Below are positions 19,341-28,860 of a stretch of 64,000 nt of DNA, in pieces (position 1 is the first letter of the stretch; every line of letters begins with the position of its first letter). The position numbers and the translations under genes are program-made. Source of the DNA: Naumannella cuiyingiana (GTDB taxonomy: Bacteria; Actinomycetota; Actinomycetes; Propionibacteriales; Propionibacteriaceae); assembly GCF_013408305.1 (NCBI RefSeq), contig NZ_JACBZS010000001.1:3348001-3412000 (forward strand). The letters run 5' to 3'. The notes beneath the pieces were generated by a model. The model searched no databases. It was not told the origin of the DNA and saw only the letters and a program-made list of their open reading frames with translations.

Positions 19341-20268
19341 GCTCGGGCAGCGCGACGAGGTGCCCGTCGCCGAGGTCGGTGAGCGGGACATCGCGCCAGG
19401 TGGGCGCACCGGGCGCGGCGGGCAGGTCCCACTCGCGGCGCGGGCGACGCTCACCGCGCCGGCGCCGCCGCGGATCCGGGGTCGGCACTGCGGCCAGCAG
19501 TTCGCGGGTGTAGGGGTGGGCCGGGTCGTCGAACAACTGGTCGCGGGTGCCGGACTCGACGATCACGCCGCGGTACATGATCGCGACCCGGGTACACAGG
19601 TGATCGACCACGCCGAGATCGTGGGAGATGAACAAGAACGCGGTGCCGCGCTGTTCGCGCAGGTCGCTGAACAGGTTGATGATCTGGGCCTGGATCGACA
19701 CGTCGAGCGCCGAGACGGGCTCGTCGGCGACCACGAACTCCGGTTCGAGCGCCATCGCGCGGGCGATCACGATCCGCTGCCGCTGGCCGCCGGAGAACTC
19801 GTGCGGGAAGCGGTCCAGGCTGTCCGGGCCCATCTCGCACAGCGCCAGTACCTCGCGTACCCGATCCCGCACGTCGTCGCGGGTGGCGCGGCCGTGCCGC
19901 AGCAGCGGTTCGCCGATCGCGTCCGCGATCTGCAGCCGCGGATTCAGGGCGCTGAACGGATCCTGGAAGATGTACTGCATCCGGGGCCGCAGCCGGGTGA
20001 GCTCGCGGCGCGACAGCCCGGACAGGTCGGTCCCGCGGAACCGCACCGCGCCCGAGGTCGGCTCGTGCATCCGCAGCACCGTCTGGCCGAGGGTGGTCTT
20101 GCCGCTGCCGGATTCGCCGACCAGCCCCACCAGCTCCCCGTCGGCGACGGTGAGGCTGACCCCGTCCACCGCCCGGACGAGTTGGTCGCGGCGGCGGCCG
20201 AACCCGCGGTCGCCGAAGTGCTTGACGAGGTCGGTGACCTCGATCAGCGGGGCGTCGGAGCCGGTCAC
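19333..20268 (-). CDS. Oligopeptide ABC importer ATPase, DppF/OppF type
   Basis: A 311-aa ATPase. Seen are Walker A GESGSGKTT, the Q-loop region MQYIFQDPFSALNPR, signature FSGGQRQRIVIARAM, Walker B FVVADEPVSALD and H-loop FISHDLGVVDHL. The C-terminal AHPYTRELLAAVPTPDP tail is typical of OppF. The GTG start overlaps the upstream DppD gene (GTGA). It is the last gene of a five-gene peptide or nickel-type import operon reading right to left (24813 to 19333). Confidence 0.93.
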   Translation of the reverse strand: MTGSDAPLIEVTDLVKHFGDRGFGRRRDQLVRAVDGVSLTVADGELVGLVGESGSGKTTLGQTVLRMHEPTSGAVRFRGTDLSGLSRRELTRLRPRMQYIFQDPFSALNPRLQIADAIGEPLLRHGRATRDDVRDRVREVLALCEMGPDSLDRFPHEFSGGQRQRIVIARAMALEPEFVVADEPVSALDVSIQAQIINLFSDLREQRGTAFLFISHDLGVVDHLCTRVAIMYRGVIVESGTRDQLFDDPAHPYTRELLAAVPTPDPRRRRRGERRPRREWDLPAAPGAPTWRDVPLTDLGDGHLVALPELS

Positions 20269-21155
20269 GACGCGGGCTCCTCGGCGGCCGGGCCGCGCAG
20301 CGTCGCCTCGCGTACCTGTTCGGAGATCGTCGGCAGGCGGTCCAGCCGTTGGCCGAGCACCGGCTTGGTCCGCAGCAGGGCATCGGTGTAGGGGTGTTGC
20401 GGATCGTCGAAGATCGAGAACACGTCGCCGCGCTCCACGATCCGTCCGCCGTACATCACCAGGACCGAGTCGGCGACCTGGGCCACGACGCCGAGGTCGT
20501 GGGTGATGAACAGCATCGCCATCCCGGTCTCGTCGCGCAGGTCGAGCAGCAGGTCGAGGATCTGCGCCTGGATGGTGACGTCCAGCGCGGTCGTCGGCTC
20601 GTCGGCGATCAGCAGCCGCGGGCGACAGCACAGTGCCATCGCGATCATCGCCCGCTGCAGCATCCCGCCGGACAGCTCGTGCGGGTAGCTGCGCATCAGC
20701 CGGTCGGGACGCGCCAATCCGACGCGATCGAGCCATTCGACGGCCCGGTCATAGGCCTCGCGGCGGCCGATCGATTCGTGCGCGCGCAACGTCTCGATCA
20801 CCTGCCGGCCGATGGTGAACACCGGATTCATCGAGTGCATCGGCTCCTGGAAGATCATCCCGATGTCGCCGCCGCGCAGGCGTTGCAGTCCGCTGCGCCG
20901 CAACGCGAGCACATCGCGGTCGGCGAAGCGGACGCTCCCGCCCGCGATCCGGCCCGGCTCGGCGACCAGCCGCATCAGCGACATCGCGGTGACGCTCTTG
21001 CCGGAGCCGGACTCGCCGACCAGGCCGACCACCTCGCCACGGCGCACGGTGAAGCCGACATCGTCGACGACTGCGCGCGTCCCGCCGGGCGCGGGGAACT
21101 CCGTTCGCAGCCCGCGCACCGTCAGCAGGGGTTCCTCATCGGCCACGCGAGCCAC
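20265..21155 (-). CDS. Oligopeptide ABC importer ATPase, DppD/OppD type
   Basis: A 296-aa ATPase with Walker [28 protein letters not shown], signature [15 protein letters not shown], Walker [13 protein letters not shown] and H-loop [11 protein letters not shown], ending in the HPYTDALLR-type tail. The start is uncertain: GTG at 21155 overlaps the permease by 20 bp, and an in-frame GTG at 21146 would overlap by 11 bp. It pairs with the DppF-type ATPase as a heterodimer energising the two permeases. Confidence 0.92.
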   Translation of the reverse strand: MARVADEEPLLTVRGLRTEFPAPGGTRAVVDDVGFTVRRGEVVGLVGESGSGKSVTAMSLMRLVAEPGRIAGGSVRFADRDVLALRRSGLQRLRGGDIGMIFQEPMHSMNPVFTIGRQVIETLRAHESIGRREAYDRAVEWLDRVGLARPDRLMRSYPHELSGGMLQRAMIAMALCCRPRLLIADEPTTALDVTIQAQILDLLLDLRDETGMAMLFITHDLGVVAQVADSVLVMYGGRIVERGDVFSIFDDPQHPYTDALLRTKPVLGQRLDRLPTISEQVREATLRGPAAEEPAS

Positions 21156-22095
21156 CCCCGCTCCGCGGGTCGAACGCGTCGCGCAACCGGTCGCCGAGCA
21201 CGTTGATCGCCGCCACCGTGATCAACAGCGCCATCCCGGGCGGCACCCACAGCCACCAGTGCTGCCGGAAGTCGATCAGATTGTTCGCCGCGGTGATCAT
21301 GTTTCCCCAGGAGGCGCTCGGGGCCATCACCCCGAGCCCGAGGAAGCTCAGCGCCGACTCGCTCAGGATGCCGGAGGCGACGCTGAGGGTGGCGACCACG
21401 ATCAGCAGTGGCAATACGTTCGGCAGCAGGTGATGGAACAGCTTGGAGCGGGTGCTCAGCCCGAGCACCTCGGCGGCGCGCAGGTACGGCTCCTCGCGCA
21501 GCGACAACACCTGTCCCCGCACCAGCCGGGCGATGCTCGGCCAGCCGATCAGGCTGAGCAGCACGGTCACCAGGTAGATCCGGGCCTCCGGTGCGACCTT
21601 GAACTCCGACAACAAGGCGGCCAGCACGATCAGCAGCGGCAGCCCGGGCAGGGCCATCAGCAGGTCGGCGAGCCGCATCAACACCAGGTCGAGCACGCCG
21701 CGGAAATAGCCGGACACGATCCCCAGCACCGCGCCGAGCACCAGCGAGAGCAGCATGGACGCCAGGCCGATGGTCAGCGAGATCCGCCCCGCGAGCATCA
21801 GCCTGGTGGCGACATCGCGGCCGTAGTCGTCGGTGCCCAGCCAGTGGTCCATCGTGGGGACGTGCTCGGCGATCCGCAGATTGATCTCGTCGCCGGTGTA
21901 GGGAGAGATCAGCGGCCCGACGAAGCAGAACAACAACATCAGAACCAGGACGGCGAGCGCGACGACGGCGACGGGGGTCCGCAGCAATCGCCCGATGGCC
22001 TGCGACCACAGCGAACGTGAGCGGACCGGCCGCGGCGGGCGAGCGCCGGCGGGGGCCGGCGCGGTGGCGAGCAGGGGCAGGTGCTGTTCGGTCAT
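21136..22095 (-). CDS. Peptide ABC importer permease, DppC/OppC type
   Basis: A 319-aa permease with about six membrane segments. It has the OppC-type N-terminal domain with HWLGTDDYGRDVATRLMLAGR and the EAA loop region around REEPYLRAAEVLGLSTRSKLFHHLLPN that docks with the ATPases. A 40-residue Pro/Arg-rich N-terminus precedes the first helix. The ATG at 22095 overlaps the DppB stop by ATGA. Confidence 0.93.
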   Translation of the reverse strand: MTEQHLPLLATAPAPAGARPPRPVRSRSLWSQAIGRLLRTPVAVVALAVLVLMLLFCFVGPLISPYTGDEINLRIAEHVPTMDHWLGTDDYGRDVATRLMLAGRISLTIGLASMLLSLVLGAVLGIVSGYFRGVLDLVLMRLADLLMALPGLPLLIVLAALLSEFKVAPEARIYLVTVLLSLIGWPSIARLVRGQVLSLREEPYLRAAEVLGLSTRSKLFHHLLPNVLPLLIVVATLSVASGILSESALSFLGLGVMAPSASWGNMITAANNLIDFRQHWWLWVPPGMALLITVAAINVLGDRLRDAFDPRSGGGSRGR

Positions 22096-23066
22096 CCGTG
22101 CCGCACCTTTGCCACGAGCCGGATCCGCGGGTCGGCCACGGCGTACAACACGTCGGCGAGGAAGCTGCCCACGACCGTGAGCAGCGCGAGCAGCATGGTG
22201 AGCGTCATCAGCACGTCGTAGTCGCGGGTCTGCACCGACTCGATCTGCAGCCGGCCGACGCCGGGCCAGTTGAAGATCTGTTCGGTGATGATCGCCCCGG
22301 AGAACAGGGCGGGCAGCTCGAAGGCCAGCAGGGTGATGGCCGGCAGCAGCGCATTGCGCAGGGCGTGGGAGAACACCACGGCCCGCTCGCCGAGACCCTT
22401 CGCCCGGGCGGTGCGGATGAAGTCGGCACGCAGCACCTCGAGCATGCCGGAGCGGAAGTAGCGGGTCAGCGACCCCGCGCCGAGGAAGGTCAGGATCGCG
22501 ACGGGCAGCGCCAGGTGGTGCACGATCTCGACGACCCGCGCGGGCCCGCTGGTCAGACTGCCGGTGTCCAGCATCCCGCCGGCCGGGAACAGTTGCAGGT
22601 CGATGGCCAAGATCTTGATCATCATCAGCCCGAGGAAGAACGACGGCACCGACAGCGAGGCGAACAGCGCGACGGTGACCAGCCGGTCGAACCACGAGTA
22701 CTGCCGGGTCGCCGCGAGCACGCCGGTGACCAGCGCGATCAGCCAGGTGAGCACGAACGCAGCGAAGGCCACCAGGAACGAGTTCCACAGCAGCGGCGCG
22801 AGCACCTCGGCGACCGGCCGGTTGTACTCCAGGGAGTAGCCGAGGTCGCCGCGGAACAGGTTGCGCAGCCAGATGCCGTAGCGCACGACGACCGGCTGGT
22901 CGAGCCCGTAGAGCGCCCGCAGCTCCGCGACCCGCTGCGGGGTGAGCGATCGGTTGCCGGAGAAGTGATCGCCCGGCATCAGCGCGAACAGCCAGAACAC
23001 CAGCACGGACACGCCGAACAGCAGCGCCAGCATCGTGGCGAGGCGCCTGGTCAGGTAGCCGATCAT
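22092..23066 (-). CDS. Peptide ABC importer permease, DppB/OppB type
   Basis: A 324-aa permease. It starts MIGYLTRRLATMLALLFGVSVLVFWLF, the usual OppB N-terminus, with GDLGYSLEYNRPVAEVLA in the first periplasmic region and the EAA-like loop LRADFIRTARAKGLGERAVVFSHALRNALLP. It forms the membrane channel with the DppC-type partner. It follows the binding protein gene by 25 bp. Confidence 0.93.
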   Translation of the reverse strand: MIGYLTRRLATMLALLFGVSVLVFWLFALMPGDHFSGNRSLTPQRVAELRALYGLDQPVVVRYGIWLRNLFRGDLGYSLEYNRPVAEVLAPLLWNSFLVAFAAFVLTWLIALVTGVLAATRQYSWFDRLVTVALFASLSVPSFFLGLMMIKILAIDLQLFPAGGMLDTGSLTSGPARVVEIVHHLALPVAILTFLGAGSLTRYFRSGMLEVLRADFIRTARAKGLGERAVVFSHALRNALLPAITLLAFELPALFSGAIITEQIFNWPGVGRLQIESVQTRDYDVLMTLTMLLALLTVVGSFLADVLYAVADPRIRLVAKVRHG

Positions 23067-23091
23067 CGCCGAGCGGTCGGGCCGGGCGCGC

Positions 23092-24813
23092 TCAGCTCGA
23101 CCTGATCTTCAACTTGGCGAGCGCCTGCGCCGCGTCCTCGCCGCCGGTCCGGAAGGCGTCAGCGCCCTCCACCCGGGCGTTGTACGCCGAGATCGACTTG
23201 CGGTAGTCGAGCAGGATGGTCGGCGGGTCCTCGCTGAGGCGCTGGTAGAGCTCGGCATAGATCTTCTTGCGCTCGGCCTCGTCGAAGGTGCCGACCCCCG
23301 CGGCGACCAGCCGCGTGACCTCGGGATTGCGGTAGCGGGAAAGGTTGATGTTCGGGTCGTTGGTGCCGAACTCGCGCACGGCATCGTCCGGGTCGGCGAG
23401 CCCCTCCGTGCGGAACCCGGCCAGGTCGTAGTCGCCCGAGTTGAAGCGCGCGAACGCCGTGTTGGAGTCGAGCACCTCGGGGACGAAATCGATGCCGAGC
23501 GCGGTGTAGTTCTGTTCGCCGATCGGGATCACCGGATCGTCCGGCTTGGTGGTGATGTAGGACAGCGTCAGCTTCTTGCCGTCCTTCTCCCGGATCCCGT
23601 CCGCGCCCCGGACCCAGCCCAGCTCGTCCAGCAACTGTCCGGCCCGGTCCGGGTCGAAGTCGTAGCGGGTCACACCCTCGGTCGTGTACGACCACAGCGG
23701 CGGCGCCGCGTAGGTGTCGGCCACCTGGCCGAGCCCCTTGAACCTGGCGTCGACGATCTGTTGCCGGTCGAGGCCGTAGTTGAGCGCCTGGCGGGCCTGC
23801 GTCGGGGCGAGCGCCGGGTTCGAGTTGTTCACCCAGATCTGGCCGATGTCGGGGATCACCCTGGTGTTGATCGTGGCGTAGCCGAGCTCCTTCAGCTCGT
23901 CGATGACCGCCGGATCGCTGCCGAACCCGCCCTGGTCGATGTCGCCGTTCTGGAAGTTCTGCAGCGCCGCGTCGGTGCTGGGCAACACCTTGTAGATCAG
24001 GTGCGCGATCGGGGGCTGGCCGCCGTAGTAGTGCGGGTTGGCCGTGTACCGGACCTCCTGGCCCTCGACGAACCGGTCGAGCTGGTAGGGCCCGGCGCCG
24101 AGCGGCTTGGCGTACAGGTCGCGCAGGTAGTCGAGCTTGCCCTTGGCGTACCCCTTGCCGTAATGGGCCTTCGAGATCACCGGACCGCCGAGGATGGTCA
24201 GGGCGAGCGGATTGGGCCTTTCGGTGGTGATCGTGATCGTGCGCGGGTCGATGACCGTGATCCCGGACAGGCCGGGAGCGTCGCCGTTGCGGAACTCGTC
24301 CGTGCCGGCGATCACGATGTCGGAGAAGTCGATGTAGCCGGAGTACGCGGGGTCGTTGAGCAGCGTCAGGGTGAACGCGACGTCATCGGCGGTCAGCGGC
24401 GAGCCGTCGCTGAACGTCAGCCCGTCCCGCAGGTGGTAGGTGTAGGTGAGGTTGTCCGGCGAGATCTCCCAGGATTCCGCCAGGTCGGGCTTGGGCTGAC
24501 CGGACTCGTCGCGCACGACGAGGGAGGCGAAGATCGGCACGATCGCGTTGCCGTCCCAGCCGTTCTCGTAGAAGCCGGGCAGGAAGACCCCGCCGGGCTT
24601 GAGGATCATCGAGACGAACGTGTCGGTGCGGCGGTTCGCGTTGGCGGGGCTGCGGCCCGGATCGGTGGCCGGGATCACCTCGTCCCGCAGGGTGGTCAGA
24701 TCCGCCTGCGGAGCCGTCGGGCTGTCCTCCGCCGTGGCCGCGCAGGCGCCGAGCGGGAGCGCCAGTGCGAGCGCCGCGGCGACGACGACGACCAGACCCT
24801 GCTTCGTTCTCAT
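23092..24813 (-). CDS. Peptide-binding lipoprotein (SBP_bac_5 family) of the ABC importer
   Basis: A 573-aa lipoprotein. The signal peptide ends in the lipobox PLGAC with Cys24 as the lipidation site. Family 5 features are WEISPDNLTYTYHLRDGLTFSDGSPLTADDVAFT and, later, ARQALNYGLDRQQIV and RLSEDPPTILLDYR. It binds peptides or another small ligand outside the membrane and delivers it to the permeases. It is first in the operon. AGGAG lies 9 nt before the ATG, and TACGTT upstream is a possible -10. Substrate unknown. Confidence 0.93.
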   Translation of the reverse strand: MRTKQGLVVVVAAALALALPLGACAATAEDSPTAPQADLTTLRDEVIPATDPGRSPANANRRTDTFVSMILKPGGVFLPGFYENGWDGNAIVPIFASLVVRDESGQPKPDLAESWEISPDNLTYTYHLRDGLTFSDGSPLTADDVAFTLTLLNDPAYSGYIDFSDIVIAGTDEFRNGDAPGLSGITVIDPRTITITTERPNPLALTILGGPVISKAHYGKGYAKGKLDYLRDLYAKPLGAGPYQLDRFVEGQEVRYTANPHYYGGQPPIAHLIYKVLPSTDAALQNFQNGDIDQGGFGSDPAVIDELKELGYATINTRVIPDIGQIWVNNSNPALAPTQARQALNYGLDRQQIVDARFKGLGQVADTYAAPPLWSYTTEGVTRYDFDPDRAGQLLDELGWVRGADGIREKDGKKLTLSYITTKPDDPVIPIGEQNYTALGIDFVPEVLDSNTAFARFNSGDYDLAGFRTEGLADPDDAVREFGTNDPNINLSRYRNPEVTRLVAAGVGTFDEAERKKIYAELYQRLSEDPPTILLDYRKSISAYNARVEGADAFRTGGEDAAQALAKLKIRSS

Positions 24814-24927
24814 CTGTTCCGACTCCTGGGACGTCCGGCACCCAGTGCGCCACTGAGCCAGTTGGAAACGTAGGACTCCCGCGTCCGGCCGCGGACGGCG
24901 TCCGGATCATGGACGCCGTCCGCCGCC

Positions 24928-27081
24928 TCAGGCGAGGGAGGCCACCCCGGGCTCGGCGAACCGCCGCCCGGTCGCGCGCTCGGCCGCCCCGGAGCGGTCC
25001 AGGTACGGCGTGATCCCGCCCAGGTGGAAGGGATAGCCCGCGCCGAGGATCAGGCACAGGTCGATGTCGCGGGCGTCCGCGACGACCTCCTCGTCCAGCA
25101 TTCGTCTGATCTCGTCGGCCAGCGCGTCCTCGACCCGCGTGCGGACCTGCTCCTCCGTGCTCGGCTGGTCGCCGACCGTGAACAGGGCGCGCGTCTCGTC
25201 GGAGACGAAGGGCCGGCCCTGGTCGTCGTAGTCGTAGATGCCGGACCGCTTGGCCTCGACGAGTCGGCGGAGATTCTGCGAGACCGGGAACCGATCGCCG
25301 AATGCCGCGTTCAGGGTCTCGTTGACGTGCAGCGCAACGGCCGGGCCGACCAGTTGCAGCAGCACGAACGGCGACATTGGCAGGCCGAGCGGCGCGAGCG
25401 CGCGGTCGGCGACCTCGAAGTCGGTGCCCTCGTCCAGGGTCGCGGTGATCTCCGACAGCATCCGGGTGAGCACCCGGTTGACGACGAACGCCGGCGCGTC
25501 GGCAACCAGGACGGCGTTCTTCTTCAACTGCTTGGCCACGGCGAAGGCGGTGGCCAGCGTCGCGTCGTCGGTGTCGCGCCCGCGGATGATCTCCAGCAGC
25601 GGCAAGATCGCGACCGGATTGAAGAAGTGGAAGCCGACGACCCGCTCGGGATGGCCCAGGCCAGACGCCATCTCGGTGATCGACAGCGAGGAGGTGTTGG
25701 TGGCCAGCACGCATTCGGCGGAGACGATCTTCTCCAGGTCGGCGAAGATCTGCTGCTTCAGCCCGAGCTCTTCGAAGACCGCCTCGATCACGAAGTCGCA
25801 GTCGGCGAAATCGCCCGTGTCGGTGGTGCCGGAGATCAACGCCTTGTAACGGTTGACCTTGTCCGGGTTCAGGCGGCCCTTGGCGTGCAGCTTGTCGATC
25901 TCGCCGTGCACATAGCCGATGCCCTTGTCCACCCGCTGCTGGTCGAGATCGGACATCACGACGGGTACGCCGAGCCGCCGCGCGAACAACATCGCCAACT
26001 GGCTCGCCATCAGCCCGGCTCCGACGATGCCGACCTTGGTGATCTTGCGGGCCAGCGCCTTGTCCGGGGCCCCGGCGGGGCGCTTGGCGCGCTTCTGGAC
26101 GAGATCGAAGGCGTACAGCCCCGCGCGCAGCTCGTCGCCCATGATCAGATCGGCCAGCCCGTCGTCCTCGGCGGCGAACCCGGCGGCCCGATCCCGGGTC
26201 GCGTTGGCCGCCAGGATGTCCAGCGCGCGGTAGGGGGCGGGCGCCACGCCGCCGACCTTGGAGTCGGCGAACTCCCGCGCCTTCGCGACCGCGTCGGACC
26301 ACTCCTGGCCGGTGTCCACGGCGCGCCGCTGCACGGTCACCTCGCCGGTGATCACCCGGGCAACCCAGTCCAGCGAACGCTCCAGGAAGTCCGCGCCCTC
26401 GAACATCGCGTCGGCGATGCCGAGCTGGTGGGCCTGCGGCGCCTTCAACATCCGGTTCTGGCTCAGCGCATTCTCGATGATCACCTTGGTGGCGCCCGGC
26501 GCGCCGATCAGGTGCGGGAGAAGCCACAGCCCACCCCAGCCGGGCAGCAGGCCGAGGAAGCACTCGGGCAGACCCAGTGCCGGAGCGGCCGCGTTGATCG
26601 TCCGGTAGTCGCAGTGCAGCGCGATCTCCAGGCCGCCACCGAGGGCGAGCCCGTTGATCAGGCAGAACGTCGGGACCTCCACCGCGTGCAGCTTGTCGAA
26701 CACGCCGTGCCCGATCCGGGCGACGAGCTTCGCCTGCTCGCGGTCGGTGATCTTTCCGACCTGGGAGAGGTCGGCGCCGGCGGCCAGGATGAACGGCTTG
26801 CCGGTGACGGCGATGCCGACGATGTCGGTGCGCGCGGCGGCGGCGTCGATGGCGGCGTTCAGCTCGGTCAGGCCGGCCGGGCCGAAGGTGTTCGGCCGGT
26901 TGTGGTCCAACCCGTTGTCGAGGGTGATCAACACCAGGGTGCCGGCGCCACCCGGCAGGGCGACGTCGCGACTGAGGGCGTGCGTGACGACCTCGTCGGT
27001 GGTCTGCTCGGCGGCCAGGGCAAGCGCGTCGTCCAGCGCCGGCCCGGACAGGATCTCGTCGGTCACGGTGCTCTCGCTCAC
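24928..27081 (-). CDS. fadB: Trifunctional-type fatty acid oxidation protein (enoyl-CoA hydratase/3-hydroxyacyl-CoA dehydrogenase)
   Basis: A 717-aa two-domain enzyme of beta-oxidation. Residues about 35-240 are the crotonase (hydratase) domain, with the oxyanion-hole stretch GKPFILAAGADLSQVGKI and LALGGGLEIALHCDYR. From about 335 there is a Rossmann NAD site VGIVGAGLMASQLAMLFARR, followed by the 3HCDH domains with FHFFNPVAILPLLEI, which holds the catalytic His, and the later FVVNRVLTRMLSE. The GTG start (27081) overlaps the thiolase stop as GTGA, so it is cotranscribed after fadA. It acts with that thiolase on fatty acyl-CoAs in the cytoplasm. Confidence 0.96.
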   Translation of the reverse strand: MSESTVTDEILSGPALDDALALAAEQTTDEVVTHALSRDVALPGGAGTLVLITLDNGLDHNRPNTFGPAGLTELNAAIDAAAARTDIVGIAVTGKPFILAAGADLSQVGKITDREQAKLVARIGHGVFDKLHAVEVPTFCLINGLALGGGLEIALHCDYRTINAAAPALGLPECFLGLLPGWGGLWLLPHLIGAPGATKVIIENALSQNRMLKAPQAHQLGIADAMFEGADFLERSLDWVARVITGEVTVQRRAVDTGQEWSDAVAKAREFADSKVGGVAPAPYRALDILAANATRDRAAGFAAEDDGLADLIMGDELRAGLYAFDLVQKRAKRPAGAPDKALARKITKVGIVGAGLMASQLAMLFARRLGVPVVMSDLDQQRVDKGIGYVHGEIDKLHAKGRLNPDKVNRYKALISGTTDTGDFADCDFVIEAVFEELGLKQQIFADLEKIVSAECVLATNTSSLSITEMASGLGHPERVVGFHFFNPVAILPLLEIIRGRDTDDATLATAFAVAKQLKKNAVLVADAPAFVVNRVLTRMLSEITATLDEGTDFEVADRALAPLGLPMSPFVLLQLVGPAVALHVNETLNAAFGDRFPVSQNLRRLVEAKRSGIYDYDDQGRPFVSDETRALFTVGDQPSTEEQVRTRVEDALADEIRRMLDEEVVADARDIDLCLILGAGYPFHLGGITPYLDRSGAAERATGRRFAEPGVASLA

Positions 27082-28277
27082 TTGTCGCCTCCGGTGAAGT
27101 GCGGGTTCTCCCAGATCACGGTGCCGCCCATGCCGAGGCCGACGCACATGGTGGTGATGCCGTAGCGGATGTCGGGACGGTCGGCGAACGTCTTCGCCAG
27201 GTGGATCATCAGCCGTACGCCCGAGCTGGCGAGCGGGTGGCCCAGGGCGATGGCACCGCCGTAGGGGTTCACCCGGGGATCGTCGTCGGCGATGCCGAAG
27301 TGATCGAGGAAGGCCAGCACCTGCACGGCGAAGGCCTCGTTGATCTCGAACGCGCCGATGTCGTCGATGCTCAGGCCGGTCCGGGCGAGCGCCTTCTCGG
27401 TCGACGGCACGGGCCCGACACCCATCACCTCCGGGTCGACGCCCGCGAAGGCGTACCCCACCAGCCGCATGGCGACCGGCAGACCGAGCTCTTGTGCCGC
27501 ATCGGCGGAGGCGAGCAGGCAGGCGGTCGCGCCGTCGTTCAGGCCCGCGGCATTGCCCGGCGTGACCCGTCCGTGGGGGCGGAACGGCGTCTTCAGCCCG
27601 GACAGTCCCTCGAGGGTGGTGTCGGGGCGGGGCGGCTCGTCGGCGGTCGCCAGCCCCCAGCCCAGCTCGCTGCTGCGCGCGGCGACGGGCACCAGCATCG
27701 GCTGGATCACCCCGTCGGCGTACGCCTGCGCGACCCGTTGCTGCGAGGCGACGGCGAACGCGTCCGCCCGCTCCTTGGTGATCTCGGGAAAACGATCATG
27801 GAGATTCTCGGCGGTGTTGCCCATGATCAACGCCTCGGGATCGACGAGCTGCTCGGCGAGGAAGCGTGGGTTCGGGTCGACGCCCTCGCCCATCGGGTGG
27901 TGGCCCATGTGCTCCACGCCGCCGGCGATCGTGACGTCGTAGGCGCCGAACGCGATCCCGGCCGCGGTGGTGGTGACGGCGGTCATCGCGCCCGCGCACA
28001 TCCGGTCGATGGCGTAACCGGGGACCGACCGCGGCAGTCCGGACAACAGCGCGACCGTGCGGCCGATGGTCAGACCCTGGTCGCCGGTCTGCGTGGTCGC
28101 GGCGATCGCGACATCGTCGACCCGTTCGGGGGGTAGCTCGGGGTGGCGGCGGAGCAGTTCGCGTACGCAGTCCACCACCAGGTCGTCGGCACGGGTCTCG
28201 GCGTACAGGGAGCCGGCCTTGCCGAAGGGGGTGCGCACGCCGTCGACGAAGACGACATCGCGGGATTCACGTGGCAT
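27078..28277 (-). CDS. fadA: Acetyl-CoA acyltransferase (3-ketoacyl-CoA thiolase)
   Basis: A 399-aa thiolase. The nucleophile Cys is in IDRMCAGAMTAV, and the family NEAFAVQVLAF, GHPLASSGVRL and C-terminal TMCVGLGMGG motifs carry the catalytic His and second Cys. It cleaves 3-ketoacyl-CoA with CoA, the last beta-oxidation step. The ATG at 28277 lies 7 nt after a TAATGT -10 within a TTACC-N4-GGTAA dyad, so it is predicted to be leaderless and repressible. It forms an operon with fadB. Confidence 0.96.
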   Translation of the reverse strand: MPRESRDVVFVDGVRTPFGKAGSLYAETRADDLVVDCVRELLRRHPELPPERVDDVAIAATTQTGDQGLTIGRTVALLSGLPRSVPGYAIDRMCAGAMTAVTTTAAGIAFGAYDVTIAGGVEHMGHHPMGEGVDPNPRFLAEQLVDPEALIMGNTAENLHDRFPEITKERADAFAVASQQRVAQAYADGVIQPMLVPVAARSSELGWGLATADEPPRPDTTLEGLSGLKTPFRPHGRVTPGNAAGLNDGATACLLASADAAQELGLPVAMRLVGYAFAGVDPEVMGVGPVPSTEKALARTGLSIDDIGAFEINEAFAVQVLAFLDHFGIADDDPRVNPYGGAIALGHPLASSGVRLMIHLAKTFADRPDIRYGITTMCVGLGMGGTVIWENPHFTGGDK

Positions 28278-28284
28278 GCGGGCA

Positions 28285-28301
28285 ACATTACCTGCTGGTA
28301 A
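28285..28301 (-). promoter_or_regulatory. fadA promoter with TTACC-N4-GGTAA dyad
   Basis: On the minus strand a -10 TAATGT (28290-28285) ends 7 nt before the fadA ATG. It overlaps the inverted repeat TTACCAGCAGGTAA (28301-28288). A repressor bound here would block the polymerase. The dyad resembles TetR-type operators of fatty-acid genes, but no regulator gene lies next to it. Confidence 0.5.
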
Positions 28302-28337
28302 CTTCCGAGTGGAAGCGGTGCCGGCGATCCGCCGGAG

Positions 28338-28859
28338 TCAGCGTGCGATGCGGCGAACGGTGTCCCAGGTCCGCGTGGTGATGTCCTTGCCGAATGTCCG
28401 CTCGATGACGCCCATGAATTCCCCGCCCCGCGCGCTCGGCACGTAGGCGCAGTACGCCTCGGCGCCGCGCACGGCGTACAGCGTGGCGCCGGCGCGGGCC
28501 AGCGGGAGCTCGGGCACCGTCTCCGGCTCCGCGAGGAAGAAGGTGACCACCCGCTTCGCGCCGTCCGGCACCGGCCACTGTTGCCACGGGTCGGCGGCGA
28601 GCAGCCCGCGGAGTGCCTCGATCGGGCGCAGGATGGTCAGGAACCGGCGGCCCAGCCGCTCCTCCAGCGCGTCCTCCGCCCGGCGGCGAATGGTCGCCGG
28701 CGACAGTCGCGTGCCGGCGGTGAAGACGACATTGCCGCTGGCGATCACCGTGCGCACGTCGGCGAAGCCTGCCGCCGCGAAGGCCTCGCGCAGCGCGGCG
28801 GACGGCGCATTCATCGGGCTGACGCCGCGGAGCAGCGCCGCGTAGGTGCGTCCGGCCAT
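28338..28859 (-). CDS. DUF1697 family protein
   Basis: A 173-aa protein. The N-terminus (YAALLRGVSPMNAPSAALREAFAAAGFADVRTVIASGNVVF) matches the DUF1697 pattern ALLRGIN...L..ALEALGF..V.TYIQSGNVVF, although the usual glycine-rich turn is altered to SPMNAP. The family has a two-domain alpha/beta fold and no established function. It starts 2 bp after the MerR gene stop, so the two form a unit, and by association it may belong to the same response as the divergent MBL gene. Confidence 0.8.
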   Translation of the reverse strand: MAGRTYAALLRGVSPMNAPSAALREAFAAAGFADVRTVIASGNVVFTAGTRLSPATIRRRAEDALEERLGRRFLTILRPIEALRGLLAADPWQQWPVPDGAKRVVTFFLAEPETVPELPLARAGATLYAVRGAEAYCAYVPSARGGEFMGVIERTFGKDITTRTWDTVRRIAR

Positions 28860-28860
28860 C

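Noticed and set aside
25024-27165. A 713-codon plus-strand frame opposite fadB
   Set aside because: Mirror-image shadow of the fadB frame, dominated by Asp/Gly/Val/Arg with no motif.
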